A DNA stretch of 64,000 nt from Salvator merianae. Taxonomy: Eukaryota > Chordata > Lepidosauria > Squamata > Teiidae. Both the position numbers and the translations under genes were made by a program. Shown here one piece after another: positions 1-12,089 of this stretch (the first letter of the stretch is position 1; every line of letters begins with the position of its first letter). The notes under the pieces are model-generated. The model was not told the origin of the DNA, did no database searches, and saw only the letters and a list, made by a program, of their open reading frames with translations. The stretch is taken from the NCBI GenBank assembly GCA_003586115.2, contig QVOM02000042.1, positions 31,983,679 to 32,047,678 of the forward strand. The letters are read 5' to 3'.

Positions 1-1757
1 AAAAATTATCTCCTTTGTTTATGGCTCATATAATGTATTCTAACTGCCTTGTCATGCTGATTTGATGTTTATATGGAAACTTAATGGAAATACAGCAACA
101 TGAGTTTTGCTTGAATTGTTTCTGAAAAGTAAAACTTTTTTTTTTTTTTAAGTAAACAGAGCATGGAAATTTAGCACAGGATTGTGGACAGTGAATTTAT
201 ATCATATTTATGCCAACTGCATTAGAAATACATGATTACTTTACACTGTGAACTCTTTTGGATGATACCAGCTGCTTTATTTGCCCAATTGCTAAGTAAT
301 TCTGTTTTTGTCTTTCGTTTTTGTTTGAATACTAACTATACCTTTTTCACTCTGTTATTAAGAAATAAGGAATTGTGTTATATTGTCAGAGCAAACATCA
401 ACCAGATTAGTATGCATGTTTGGTACGTTAAAAAAATGAACATTTCAGTTTCTAGATAATGGAATGGTCTAATGTTTTTCTTGAAGGGAATAAATAGCAT
501 AATCAGCAATTTCCATCATGTTCACAAATAATGTGAATTTTGGATAAGCTACAGAGCTATTTTTTTTTTTTCAGTGACACTCAACAACAAGATTTTAAAA
601 AGTCAGAGGAAAAAGAATTCATTTCCTGAGGCCTCCTGTCATTTTATCTCCCAGCAAATGAAAGATTGATCAATTATCTCCTTAAATGGCAATCTTCTTC
701 AGCAGAACTTAAAAAGCACTAATATTTGGGAATCCAATAGCTATCAAAGGTTGAAGGGAATCTAAGAATTAATAAAGTTGATTAGAATACATATGCAACA
801 TTATTCAGAAAATTCGCAAGTATGACAGGCATCAGACACAGCTGATACCTAAAGCCTTGCATGGAAACTACAGACAGAATCCATTGAAAGCCTGAAAGAT
901 GGAATAGGTAATTACAGGGCCTGTGTGCTGGCACAGGTTCATATTCTTAAAGACATTACGTTTCATTCTTTTAATGCCTATTTTTCCCCTTGTGGCCATA
1001 GTGGAAATGCAAGGCAGAGACTCTTGGGGTTCAGAAAGAGAAAGCTACTGCTAGATTGCAGTCACACCTCATGTTTAATCAGTTTCCAGGTCCTCCAAGG
1101 AATCACACATCAAAACATATTTCTGTTTCTTTTCCAGACTATTCCCCCCTCTGAGGGACTATTCCATATTTGTATTATCTCAGCACTGAGTTCATTCCAT
1201 CTGCAAGGAGGCAAGAAAAGAACTAGGTATGCCTACTTCCCTCCAAGGTGCAAGTGAGCGTGGACCCAGGCAAAGGGCTACTGCTCTCTGTGCCACTTAG
1301 ATGCAAAACTGGAGGGCAGCCTGTGGGCTCTGGTGCCTGGGGCCAGAGGGGGTGACCCAAGTTGGCACTGCCGGCCATAATCTGGCTGTATCACCCACAG
1401 AGCCACTTTATGTCACCACAGGAAGGTTGTCCTGTCATGCTTAGCTGCAATCTAGATGGCAGTCTGTGATCTCTTGTTGTGTGACCAGGGCCATAGAATG
1501 ATGTAATTAAGCTCTTAAGGTACTTTACAATGAGATTTTTTAATACATCTGTTTGTTAGCACCAGATGCTTGTAAATAATCTATACAGGGTTCAGTAGAC
1601 TGAAACAAATACTTCAAGAAAACAATGGACTGATTCCCCTTTTTACTGAAATACTTTACTATTTTAGCAAAATCTGTGTTCCAATTTCTCAAGAGAATTC
1701 CTTAGTTTCAAAAGAGGTTTCTGTTTTTTTACTTTTATTCAGCATGGCTTAGAATTT
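1..1757. other. Unassigned AT-rich DNA
   Basis: I see no gene and no repeat I can name here. There are short poly(T) runs near 130 and 560. Positions 1138-1226 form an 89-nt stretch with a pyrimidine-rich AG in front and a GT behind, but nothing else suggests an exon. Confidence 0.5.
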
Positions 1758-1761
1758 GTTC

Positions 1762-3050
1762 TGTTAAAGGCCGAGCTCTGGGAAGATATTTTGGGGAAAT
1801 TAGCTTCTGCCCAGATATTAGACCTTTGTAGGGATCGATATTTGGTTCTGGTTTTAATAACGCTAAATTGACATAGGAAATGCAAATAAAGGGGAGGTAG
1901 TCCTTGAAAAGAATGATGCATCTTTTATTATAACCCAGCAAAAAGATTGAAATCCAAAGAAATAGCCATAAACAAAGTAATTTGTTAGAATCAGCCTGTT
2001 TCATAGGTAGGATAGGTAGTTTGGCATTTGGAAAGCAAAAAGAAAAAGGCTTGGCTCCAAACTAAGTAAGGAGACCTATTTAGTGTGTGTAAAAGAGGTA
2101 GAAGGCGGGGGGGGGGGAGAAAGAGAGAGATAGTCTGGAAGAAGCTAGCAATGAAGACTAAAGAATGTCCTCAGCACTAAGGGATGACTCTCACCATCTG
2201 TAGTCTTCTCCAGATGAAACTTCATTATGGCAAAAAGGACAATCTGGGGGGAAAGATGCATGGGTCTCTTGCAGGCAAAATGCATGAAAAATCAGAGAAT
2301 GGGATGTAGACATGGCTCCACAACCCTTACTCCTTTAGAAGCAAAAACAGCTCTTTTGCCAAAGGGCATAGAGAGAGATATGGAATCCCTCTTTTAGTGA
2401 AATCAGCTCAAAAAGGGAAAATAAAAGAAACTGCAAATATCAGGCAGCTCCTTGGAAAAATCTGTTCTCTCCCATTTCAGGAGGGAGGTAAAAATCAGCT
2501 CTTAGCGAAGGTAAAAATAGCGCTGAGATGCTTTCTTCTTCTCCTGCTCCATAATGTCTTCTCCTCTGTCCTCAGCTCCTGCTAACTCCTCTCTTCTCCT
2601 AACTTTACTTAACTTAACTTAACTTCCCTTCACTTAACTTCACTTCCTAATAGTAAAAACCTGAACTTTTTATATTCTTTTTCCCAAATAGAAAAAGGAG
2701 GAAACTTATTTTAGCAGAGCAAACATGTGCTTTTTCACGTAGACAGATAGACAGATAACTACTCTGGTTGATTAGCTTAAATGTTGCTATTTACATTCTT
2801 AAAGAGGGGTTCTCAAGGTGTAAGTTTGAACAATGGATTAGTTGATCACCAAATAGTTGCCCAACCTTTTGTTAACTATTAATGCATAATTTCCTGAGCT
2901 TCTCTGAGCCGCCAGGTTAACGTATTCAAGAGATAAGCAGAGAAAATCAGTTTCTACAGAGTCCAGGGATTCTGGTCAGATTCTGTATTTATATAGTTAT
3001 ATTTCATAAGGTCCATATCCATTTGTATATAATAATGTCTCATGGCTACA
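1762..3050 (-). mobile_element. Solo LTR, copy A of an LTR retrotransposon family
   Basis: Read on the minus strand the element begins TGTAGCCAT and ends TTTAACA, the TG...CA form of a long terminal repeat. It is flanked by a perfect 4-bp duplication, GTTC at 1758-1761 and again at 3051-3054. It aligns along its whole length, in reverse orientation, with the copy at 19919-21304. A TATAAAAA-like box lies in the middle and an AATAAA-like signal near the 3' end. No gag, pol or env sequence adjoins it, so it is probably the product of recombination between two LTRs. A 4-bp duplication fits several retrovirus-like and Gypsy-type groups; the clade cannot be fixed without an internal region. A short G run lies at about 2107-2118. 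Confidence 0.85.
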
Positions 3051-3054
3051 GTTC

Positions 3055-4080
3055 AGAAAAAAAAAGTGTTGCAAGATTGCCATGGACCATGTTTTCCATT
3101 CCATTAAACAGTTTTTCCAACTGCCTCTACTTCCTAATCTGAAAAAGTGACTATGGGAAATGTTACCTCAAATGTGTCCCCTGTGACTTAAACAGAATTT
3201 TGTGAAGCCAGAGAAGCAGGCTGATGCCTGAGACAGCTGAATTTGGGGATTCTGTTGTTAATGGAAGGTTGTCAGCTTTCTTTCTTTTTCTTCTGTTTGC
3301 CTGTAAATATCTCCTTATTTCATACCAGCTGAATGGCTGAAGAAACATTCAGTGGGAATGCCCATATGTACAGGAACTTTGGAAGAAGATTGAAGGGGAA
3401 GTTATAAAAATTGTTGGTATACGCATCTCATCTAAGGAGATGAGTATACTCAAATGTATTAGGGATCAAGTTATAAGCAGAAAGAGAGCTGATAAGCCAA
3501 TTGAATTTAGTCACTCAAGCAGTGTTGGTATATGGTTGGAAAGATCTATCTGCATAAGACATTGGAAAGATGGTATCATTATGCTGCAGAACAATTGAAA
3601 ATTGAGTTCCTTTAACAATGAAGAAGGAAGAATGAGGGGCAGAAAGTAGAAATAAAAATGGGTAAAAAATGGGAGAAGATGTTGGAGTATGATAAACAGA
3701 CAAAGGGAAACAAAGAACTGGAGGGTATTTTGGGAAACATCAAGTTTTTGATTAGTGGTTTGTTACCTCAGGGGAGTGAATTAGGAAGGTGGGGGGAAGG
3801 GAGGAATAGGAAATGTATAATGATTGAAAGCTTGTAAGTCAAAACGTAGAGTATTTATTGCAAGTTTGAAATGGAAAAAAAGAAAAAAAATGTTTGAAGA
3901 AAACAATGACTGAAGAAACAGTATGCAGCAGATGAACAGCAGCTCATAATAAGAGGGTCTTGTAATGGAGAGATCAGTTGGCAACATGTCGGGTCCAGTC
4001 ACATTTAAGTTCTAATCCATCTTCAATCCACTTTCAGAATTAGAGAACACATCAGCATTATTTAACCCAAAGGAGAATTT
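3055..4080. other. Unassigned AT-rich DNA
   Basis: No repeat or gene is recognised. Positions 3360-3780 are A- and G-rich and could be a very old LINE relic, but I could not align them convincingly with any family. Confidence 0.4.
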
Positions 4081-4180
4081 TATATCTATATATCTATATA
4101 TCTATATATCTATATATCTATATATCTATATCTATATCTATCTATCTATCTACCTATATGTGTGTGTGTGTGTGTATACA
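4081..4180. repeat. Compound microsatellite (TATATC/TATC)n then (TG)n
   Basis: Repeated TATATC and TATC units pass into a TG/TA tract. It abuts the left end of the Tc1-type transposon, so the transposon appears to have inserted at a TA dinucleotide on the edge of this tract. Confidence 0.9.
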
Positions 4181-4186
4181 CACATA

Positions 4187-5680
4187 CAGCTCAAAACAAT
4201 TAAGGGGACACATAAGACTTAAAAGTCATTATCAATCTGTCCAGTTAGAAAGCATAAGTGATTGTGAATAAATTTCACCTGCTATGGTGCAAATGAAAGT
4301 GATAACAGGCCCACTGAAGGGGAACAACAAGACTATTCCCCCAATAGAGTGGTGTCCACAGACAATACTCTCAACTTATCATTCCTGACTGATTCTTCTC
4401 TAGCTTTCCTAGTGTCCTTGTCACTACTGGTAGCATGATGTGGTACCTGCAGCCCATTCAAGTTGCACAGGTACTGCAGCATGGTACATCCATACGTGCT
4501 GTTGCAGGAAGGTTTGATGTATCTCCCAGCACAGTCTTAAGAGCATGGAACAGATGCCAGGACACAAGCTATTATATGAGGTGAGCTGGACACAGCCATA
4601 GAAGGGCATCAGGACTGATATCTGCTTCTTTGTGTGAGGGGGAGCAGGAGGAGCACTGCCAGAGCCCTACATCAGCGGGCTACTGGTCTGCAGGTTTCTG
4701 ACCAAACTGTCAGAAACAGACTCCATGAGGGTGGCCTGAGGGTCCAACCTCCTGCAGTGGGACCTGTGTTCACAGCCCAGCACTGTGCAGCTCAGTTGAC
4801 ATTAGTCAGAGAACACCAGAATTGGCAAATCCACCATTGGTTCTCTTCACAGATGACAGCAGGTTCACACTGAGTACATGTGACAGATGTGAAAGGTTCT
4901 GGAGATGCCACGGTGAACATTATGTTGCCTGCGACATCATTCAGCATGACCAACTCAGTGGTGGGTCAGTGATGGTCTGGGGAGGCATATCCTTGGAGGG
5001 CCACACAAACCTCCACGTGATAGCCGATGGCACCCTGACTGCTGTTAGATACCAGGATGAAATCCTCAGAGCCATTGTCTGATCTTACTGTGGTGCAGTA
5101 AGCAGTGGGTTCCTCCTGGTGCAGAACAATGTCCAGCCTTGTGTGGCCAGAGTGTGTAGGCAATTTCTGGATAACAAAGGCATTGATGCTGTTGACTGGT
5201 CCTCATGTTCCCCAAGGCTGAATCCAATTGAGAACCTTTGGAACATTATGTATCAGTGCATCCAGTGCCACCAGGTAGTGCCACATCTGTTCAGGATCTC
5301 ACTGATGTCCTGATCCAGGTCTGGTAGGAGATCCCCCAGGACACCATCCACCATCTCGTCAGGAGCATGCCCAGATGCTATTGGAAGTGCATACAGGCAT
5401 GTGGGGGGCCATACACACTACTGAGTCACATTATGAGTTTCCGTGATGAAATTCATGCAAATTGGAGCCACCTGTGATTACAATTTTTTACTTTGATTTC
5501 TGGGGTGATTGAGGATCCAACCCTCAATTGATTGATGGTTTTGGTTTCCATTGACTATTGATATGTCATCTTCTTCTCAACAAATTGCACAATTTCTATC
5601 AGTAGAGATTTTCAACTTGAATCTTTCATTCATTGAGATCTGATGTGTGATTTAAGTGTCCCTTAATTGTTTTGAGCACA
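4187..5680 (+). mobile_element. Tc1/mariner-superfamily DNA transposon, degenerate
   Basis: The left end carries CTCAAAACAATTAAGG from about 4190 and the right end carries its complement, CCTTAATTGTTTTGAG, at about 5661-5676. These are the terminal inverted repeats. TA sits just outside the left end, as expected for the TA target of this superfamily. The element is about 1.5 kb, a normal size for Tc1 elements, and encloses one transposase reading region on the plus strand. Only the outer 25 or so bases of the inverted repeats still match well. Confidence 0.9.
4430..5425 (+). pseudogene. Tc1-type transposase pseudogene
   Basis: This encoded the DDE transposase that cuts and re-inserts the element. 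The paired helix-turn-helix region lies in about 4440-4760 and is broken by stops and frameshifts. The catalytic domain survives in pieces: LFTDDSRF (first catalytic Asp) near 4840-4870, GGSVMVWGGIS at about 4960-4995, and SCSPRLNPIENLW (third acidic residue, Glu) at about 5200-5245. The middle motif, normally QDN, reads QNN at about 5120, so the second catalytic Asp has become Asn. A stop follows LRAIV at about 5080. The gene is dead. It is a fossil of a selfish element, not a host gene. Confidence 0.92.
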
Positions 5681-5689
5681 ATTGCTGAG

Positions 5690-6214
5690 GTGTAAAGTAT
5701 CTGGTGACAAACTGGGGTGTTGGCTGTATATATAGTGTTCATTTTCTTTTCATTTGTTTGTACTGATTGTAGATGTTTGTTGTCCTGTGGTGAAAATGTA
5801 GTTATAAATAAACATTATTATAACATATCATTATTACATTACAGTTGACTATCAAACACAATTTCCTTTCATGTAATTTAATGTGAACAGTAACATCCAT
5901 AGCTATTTCTATATCCATAGAATTCATATAATGCATCAATGGATGGGAAGGCCACTCTAAATAAGTGGAGGGGAGACATAGTGGCAGAAATGTTGAGGGG
6001 CCATTAGGGTTGAAAGGGGGAAAAAGAAACAAAAACTCATAAAAAAAAAGCAAGAGAAAATAATAGTAATAAAGCTGAAAACAAAATACTGTAGCTGTAA
6101 ATCTAACTGTAATAAGAAGAAAAATAAAAGAGAACCAAGCTTAAAGGTATAGTTAGCATTACAAGAAGTCCTTATCGCTTCCAGATCTGAAAAATAAACT
6201 ACCTTAAAGAAAAC
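5690..6214. other. Unassigned AT-rich DNA
   Basis: No gene or identifiable repeat is seen; the sequence becomes A-rich towards 6060-6190. Confidence 0.4.
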
Positions 6215-6357
6215 TAAAGCTGCATCCAGACATTGCTTATTTATTCCACTGTATTAGGATATTATGGAATAAAGCATAGATATTCCAGAATATCCATGCT
6301 TTATTCTAGAATAGCCAAATGCAATGGAATAAGTAAGTGACATATGGATACAGCCTA
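6215..6357. mobile_element. Palindromic MITE, GCTGCATCC family, copy 1
   Basis: A 140-bp near-palindrome: GCTGCATCCAGAC at the left is mirrored by GTGACATATGGATACAGC at the right, and the centre holds facing GGAATAAAGCAT and ATGCTTTATTC. Two further copies lie at 19577-19712 and 32200-32342. It has no coding capacity. The flanks suggest a short TA-containing target, but the duplication is not clear enough to name the superfamily. Confidence 0.85.
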
Positions 6358-6813
6358 ACAAAAAACAAAAAAAGGAAAGTGCTAAAGGAATGAGAGGGTG
6401 TAGAGCTGCAACACAGCTAATGTCCCTATGGCAATAATACTTTGTAATGTTAAAAAGTGTACACAAAATATAAGCAGATGTGTAAGCAAATATCCAATTC
6501 ATTTTAGGAAACCAGCAAGTTACCTAATAAAAAGGACCTATACATATATCTCAGAGCTATGTTTATCTAAACATCTGAATATGCCACATATATTTGATTG
6601 TTCGAATATAAAGCATACACAGTCAACTGCTTACTATACTAAATTTTAGTTCAAAGATTATTTAACATTTATTATTCCCAAACCTAATCCAGATATTTTA
6701 GGGTGGGAAGATAATCAGTACTTTCTTGCTTTGTTTTATGAGTAGTTTATTGATGTCTTTGGCTTCCTTCCCTCTTTAAATGTAATGGTTGCTCTTGCTT
6801 ACTGTTTGGGATG
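6358..6813. other. Unassigned AT-rich DNA
   Basis: Nothing recognisable is seen between the MITE and the next transposon end. Confidence 0.4.
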
Positions 6814-6815
6814 TA

Positions 6816-7140
6816 CAGTACTGTGCAAAAGTTTTAGGCAGGTGTGGAAAAAATGTTGCAAAGAAAGTATGCTTTCAAAATAGAAGTGTTAATAGTTATC
6901 AATTAACAAAATGCAAAGGGAATGAACAAAAGAGAAATCTAAATCAAATCAATATTTGGTGTGATTACCCTTTTCCTTCTAAACAGCCTTATTTGACCTT
7001 TAAGTATGGGCACAATTGTTGTCTTTTTTCCTAATTTTGTCTTAACAATATTTGCCAAAATTTTAATCTGTTCTTTATTTGCTATCTCATAAAAAGGAGT
7101 CTTAAAATCCATATCAGTATACAAATATTTAAAATAAAGA
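6816..7140 (+). mobile_element. 5' end of a Tc1-type transposon of a second family
   Basis: After a TA at 6814-6815 the sequence reads CAGTACTGTGCAAAAGTTTT and continues with AGGCAGGTGTGG. This end is characteristic of a Tc1-type family found in many fish and other vertebrates. The next 120 bases, including ATCAATATTTGGTGTGATTACCC at about 6948-6970, also fit that family. Similarity fades after about 7000-7140, and I found neither a right inverted repeat nor transposase motifs. The copy is truncated and has no coding capacity. Confidence 0.75.
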
Positions 7141-8467
7141 AATAAATAATGGAAAGGTTTTAGATCTTCTAAAATAAAATAAAATAAAATTAGATAATAA
7201 TAGATAATAAAAATAGAAAAAAAATATAATGATGATGATGATGTATGAAAATGAGATCCTGGTTTATTCTTTGCCTCCATCTGTTCTACCCTGCTTTATC
7301 TGCTATGTCACTCCATAGCAGTGTCAGCCCTTGGCCTACCAATCTGGGTGGATGCAGGTGTCGGCTGAGTTAACGCTGGCCATGGAGACACACACACTGT
7401 TCCTCAGCACACTGATGCAAGAGCTGTCCAGGGAGTGGCACACGTTTTTGCAGTCAACTAGTGCCAAGCGAGCACCTGCGACCACCCACCCTTAAAACTA
7501 CAAGCCATACTGCTCAGAAGTTCAATTTAGTAGAGTTGCAATTTACATTTTTTTACACAGATATGTGTTGCTGGTCAGACTGGCTAGTTATTTTGTCTTT
7601 GGTAACACTTTGGCTGAAAACATTTACTATTGTTTATGGTAATTGCACTATTTGAGTAGCACACATATTGCTTAGCATCACAATAATAACACAGTGTGCA
7701 TCATTTTTAATGTTGCTGCTTGAGACAGTAATTTGAGGGAACCCTTCACAAAATACTGGACCAGTAAATTCTAACTGGGTAATTTTAAAAAAGATAAAAT
7801 AAAATGCATCTTCTTGTTAATCCCTTCTAGCAGGTCTTCCTCTGACATGCACATCTTTCTCAAAATTCAGGCAGTCTGGTGCCTGGTACATATTAATTTT
7901 ATAATTCCCATTTTGTGTGACAAAATACCTGATGCTTGGGGGACTATCATTCTGTCACCCATTTGTCTCCAAAATCTCAAGAAGACAGATGGACACTTTT
8001 GTGTTGTTTTACACAGGAACCAAACAAGGGCTGTGAGCTGCTTTCTAAGAAGATCACTGTGCTCTTCTTAAAGCAGCAGTGTGCTGTTTACACTCCAACT
8101 GCTGCAAGCCATACAAGTATTGCAGCTAGATAACTTTTGGGACAGTTACATTGAAGTGGTCCATGTCTTGTATCGGAAATACAACACCATTGAATTTGTA
8201 TCAAATAATACAACATAAGGTAATTCATAATAGCAGAGGTGACAACCCCAGTGGAACAGGAGCAAGAGAGCCTTATTCTTGCTCATCTTTTAAGGCACTC
8301 TAATGAGGGGTTATGGCTGGATGTTGCTGGATGAAGCAAGGACTATGCAGACCCGGCATTCTTCCAGTGCACCCATTTTACCATGAGTGTCCAGGGAAAC
8401 ACAGAATCTGCACTATTATGATGCATTCACAGTGCCACAACAGCCCTATGTGAACATTGCCTCAGAC
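7141..8467. other. Unassigned DNA with short simple repeats
   Basis: There is an AAAAT-type run at about 7170-7190 and a (GAT)n run at 7228-7243. Positions 7260-7500 are more GC-rich but match nothing I know. No exon-like reading frame is convincing. Confidence 0.4.
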
Positions 8468-8841
8468 TAGGTCTGTGCATAAACTTTAGATGGATATAGA
8501 GAGATAGAGAGATAGAGAGATATCTAAATCAAACTAAGTCTCTCTGAGTTTTGTTCAGTTTAGGACCAGGATCAAACAATTGTTGAACAGTTTGAGGTTA
8601 AACAAAACAAAACAAAACAAAACTCATTAGAAATGCATTTAAAAAATCCTGTTTAAAGGACAAGATGTGGTCAAACTGAAATGGTTCAAATCAAAATATT
8701 CTGTTTGGCTGAGCAACCCTGGTTTGTTTTTAACCAAACCAGCCCTTTTGAACAGGAGCTGGGTCAGTTTGAATCAAACTGGCTTGAACCAAATGGTTTA
8801 ATCTGAACCATTCAAATCTGAAACAAATTTGCACATCTCTA
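8468..8841. mobile_element. hAT-like non-autonomous element, TAGGGATGTGCA family, AT-rich type
   Basis: It starts TAGGTCTGTGCATAAAC and ends TTTGCACATCTCTA, an inverted pair. CCTCAGAC at 8460-8467 and CCTCAAAT at 8842-8849 match at 6 of 8 positions, consistent with an old 8-bp duplication of the hAT type. The inside is rich in CAAAC, GGTTT and AACCA words running in both directions, so it can fold on itself. It also holds a GATAGA run and an AAAAC run. Confidence 0.75.
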
Positions 8842-8849
8842 CCTCAAAT

Positions 8850-10486
8850 TCCCATTGTTATCGTATGTGGCAATGGTCTTGCTGTTTAGTTAACAAAAGC
8901 AGAGTAATTTTACTGGAAATCCTGCCTTCAATAAAGGTACAAATATGAAATATGCAACTAGATAACAGCAACAAAACAGATATCAAAATCATAGACTGAT
9001 TAAAATCTGGAAACGGGAATGTGGATGCAGTCTTTGAGTAGCCACAGTCTGATTCAATAGCTAATCTGTAGACGTGATCAGGATCAAGTTCATGTGATGG
9101 TCCACTTTTCTTGATATATCTAACATCATTACTGGATTCACTATATAAGGAGCTCCCAGTTCTAAAATATCCAAGTATTTTTGCAATGGTGCCTTATCTT
9201 ATATATAATTTTGCCTTCTGCAAAATTCATATCACATCCTCCAATCTAAACTGCCAGCAAATTTAGTGCACCAGCATTAATTCTCTCTAGTGGATTGGAT
9301 TTTGAGCCTTCCATGTGTTCAACCACTATAAATAACAGTGTTGAGTATTTGCTTGGCAGCATTACTGGCAATCTCTTCTGACATTGTTTATTACTAATTA
9401 CCATCACTGCAGTGTGTTCACGCCACCATAGTTAAGGTTATGTCAGCAGTTCCATGATCAAATTATTTGTCTAGGGCTTCAAATAATGCAGGCAGAAGGA
9501 GCACTGTTTACTGTATTACTATGTCATATGGCAAATACCAAGTATTAAAACTACAGCTAATCTTCAAATGGGTACACCTGTATCTCTACAAAAAGGATAA
9601 CAAATATTGGCTGAAGCAGTCTTTCATTACAACACTATTAGTTCCAGCAGCCTCTTTAAAGATGGGTTTCTTCAGTAGAGTCACAGGCGAATGTAGAAAG
9701 TTCAGTCCCTGGTATTTCCCAGGAGTACTGGAAGTATTCTTGCAACTAAGGAAATCCTTGCTTAAACTGCATATGCACAAATAAAAAACGTGGCTCAAAA
9801 GCAGCCTAGAGGCAGTAGCATATGGAAGCTAGTGTCCCACCTCCTATCCATCTCTAATATACTTTGGAAGTGCATTTTGGGGTTTTAATGTGAATTGAAA
9901 TTGGGATGACAACTCTTCTATTCAATTGTAGCCATCAGTTGTGCTCAGGAATACAGTAGAGTGGATGGATGGAAGACATCCTAGGTATCTAAATGAATTT
10001 TCTCACAGGCACCTGTTCATTAATGTGTCTTTGGAAATACACATATTTTTTCTCCTCCTCCCCCCCCCCCATTTCTTCTTCTTCTCTCTGTCTCGCTTTT
10101 TTTCTTTTTTCTTTTTTGTAATCCTAAATATGCAGGGCGATTCTAAAATAGGCCCTCATCAAATGGGCCAGTGAAAGCAACATTGGTCCACCATTAAAGT
10201 GACAGGGCCCTCCTCAGGCCAGTCACACTGGCCTGTCATGTTTGTATCATTGAAATGTACTAGCCATATTTTATGGCCATGCAAGGTGATTTTCAAACTT
10301 TTATGGACACAAATTTAGCTGATTGCTCCAATGCTGTACCTGTTCAGGGCATTGGACAGACACCTAATCTGGGAGAGGAAAGAGGGAGTGATTCTGAAGC
10401 ACTCAAAGAGTGTGGAATTCTGCCATGTGTTCTCCCATGCCTTCTCACATCTCTGCAACAGAACATGGATAACATGTGTTCATACT
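8850..10486. other. Unassigned DNA
   Basis: A short C run and pyrimidine tract at about 10040-10115 are the only features. I see no gene; the open frames here look random. Confidence 0.4.
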
Positions 10487-10666
10487 GGCCCTTTCTGCAC
10501 TTGGCCTTATTGCGGATTATATCCCAGAGTAGGGACCTGCCATCCACATGCTAGTGCAAACTATAAAAGCTCTTGCCCAGGGTCTACCATAGTCTGCACT
10601 AGCATGCAGATGGCAGGTCTCTATTCTGAGATATAATCTGGAATACATCCAAGTGCAGAAAGGCCC
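10487..10666. mobile_element. 180-bp palindromic MITE, GGCCCTTTCTGCAC family, copy 1
   Basis: The ends read GGCCCTTTCTGCACTTGGCC and, at the other end, CCAAGTGCAGAAAGGCCC. The inverted similarity runs through most of the element: GGATTATATCCCAGAGTAGG at the left faces TATTCTGAGATATAATCTGG at the right. Further copies lie at 11395-11575 and 57965-58145, with a fragment at 17444-17510. No target duplication is clear, so the superfamily is open. Confidence 0.85.
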
Positions 10667-10792
10667 ATTCATGTGGCCCATGGATCACAAGGGTATGTAC
10701 CTGTCACCTTAATAAGGTTATTTGAGCATAGTCATAGTGGTAGTGGTGAAAATGTTGGGGGTCCTGCCCAGTGTAAGGCTGGTAGAGTGTCT

Positions 10793-11290
10793 AAGGCCCT
10801 TTCTAGAGCCTATTTGCATTTTACAGACTGGAATAGCATAGCTATACCATAACAAGCTGGAAAAGATCAGGTATGGAGGCAGCCATCCACACTTCAAGGG
10901 CTGGTAATGGCCTGAACCAGGCCACCAGGATTTGAAATGTGGATGGCAGGCCCAGTCACCATGACAGTGGCTTTGGCAATGTCTGGCCATTACCATGGCA
11001 AATGGGACATGATGTGCGACTGTGTAGCCACAGCTGTTGCCACAGCCAAAAGTACAGCTGTCCCAGCCATTCACATCATTCACACCCAAAAGAGGGTGTA
11101 AACGCTGTTGACCAGGAGCTATGCAGCTCCCAGTCAAGCAGTGGACAAAGTTTTAGTTTTCCACAGCAAGTAGCATCCAGGAACAGCTCAAGACGTTTCC
11201 AGATGCAGCGGTGGTAGCAATCTGCAGATTGTCCTGTTTGGTAAGCATCTGGGAATTCACCAGCAGGTAAGTGTGAACAACCCCTAGTCC
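10793..11290. mobile_element. Candidate non-autonomous DNA element, GGCC...GTGTGAACA type
   Basis: The left part starts AGGCCCTTTCTAGAGCC and the right part ends AGGTAAGTGTGAACAACCCC. A homologous right end lies at 24785-24806, and weaker ones near 14820. The edges are approximate. Open frames within it appear to be chance. Confidence 0.45.
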
Positions 11291-11302
11291 TAGTACTTTG
11301 GG

Positions 11303-11305
<3 letters not shown>

Positions 11306-11335
<30 letters not shown>
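11306..11335. repeat. (GA)n microsatellite
   Basis: About 14 uninterrupted GA units lie just upstream of the second 180-bp MITE. Confidence 0.95.
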
Positions 11336-11338
<3 letters not shown>

Positions 11339-11394
11339 TCTGTTTACCCACCCTGTCAACATGTGCAAAATTTTATGCACCTCAGTCATACGTT

Positions 11395-11575
11395 GGCCCT
11401 TTCTGCACTTGGCCTTATTGTGGATTGTATCCCAGAATAGGAACCTGCTATCCACATGCTAATGCAAACTGTGGAAAGGTCTTACCCAGGGCCTACCATA
11501 GTCTGCACTAGCATGCAGATGGCAGGTCCCTATTCTGAGATATAATCTGGAATAAGGCCAAGTGCAGAAAGGGCC
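11395..11575. mobile_element. 180-bp palindromic MITE, GGCCCTTTCTGCAC family, copy 2
   Basis: It aligns end to end with the copy at 10487-10666, including TAGTCTGCACTAGCATGCAG near the middle. The two copies lie only about 730 bp apart in the same orientation, so they may stem from separate insertions or from a local duplication. Confidence 0.85.
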
Positions 11576-11989
11576 ACTGTCTCATTTACCTCCTTTCTAG
11601 ACTAAATATTTTCAATCTTTCCTTATAAGAGAGCCTCTCTCTTCCCTTTATTATTTTAGTGGCTATCCTTTGACCTTTTCCCAATTCTGCTGTATCTTCT
11701 TTTTGGAGGTGTGACAACTGAAATTATATACAGATAAAGTTGATCCATACAGTCATTTGGAGACAAACTCAAAATAGTTATTAACAACAGGCCCTCAAAG
11801 GCAACAGATCGGGGGGCTAGGATCATGTGGTCAGACTCCTTCCCTCCAATTATTCTTGGTCATTTATTTATAAGCTGGATGTGGCTTCCAAAGCCATACT
11901 AAAAGAAGCACAAGCCCTGGGCTACGTCCAGAGCATTTACAACATTTTTTCTATATGATGTTTGATGACTAATTTGACTGCACAAGTCT
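11576..11989. other. Unassigned DNA
   Basis: No feature is recognised. Confidence 0.4.
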
Positions 11990-12084
11990 TTTCCTTCCTT
12001 CCTTCCTTCCTTCCTTCCTTCCTTCCTTCCTTCCTTCCTTCCTTCCTTCCTTCCTCCCTCCCTCCCTCCCTCCCTCCCTCCCTT
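11990..12084. repeat. (CCTT)n / (CCTC)n microsatellite
   Basis: Roughly 15 CCTT units pass directly into about 8 CCTC units. The arginine-, glutamate- and lysine-rich open frame on the other strand is an artefact of this repeat. Confidence 0.95.
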
Positions 12085-12089
12085 CTCCT

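Noticed and set aside
1138..1226. 89-nt candidate exon
   Set aside because: Splice-like signals are fair, but the peptide is unremarkable and the signal count is what chance would give in 64 kb.
3360..3780. L1 LINE C-terminal relic
   Set aside because: A few Trp-Lys words in one frame resemble L1 ORF2, but there are too few to support the call.
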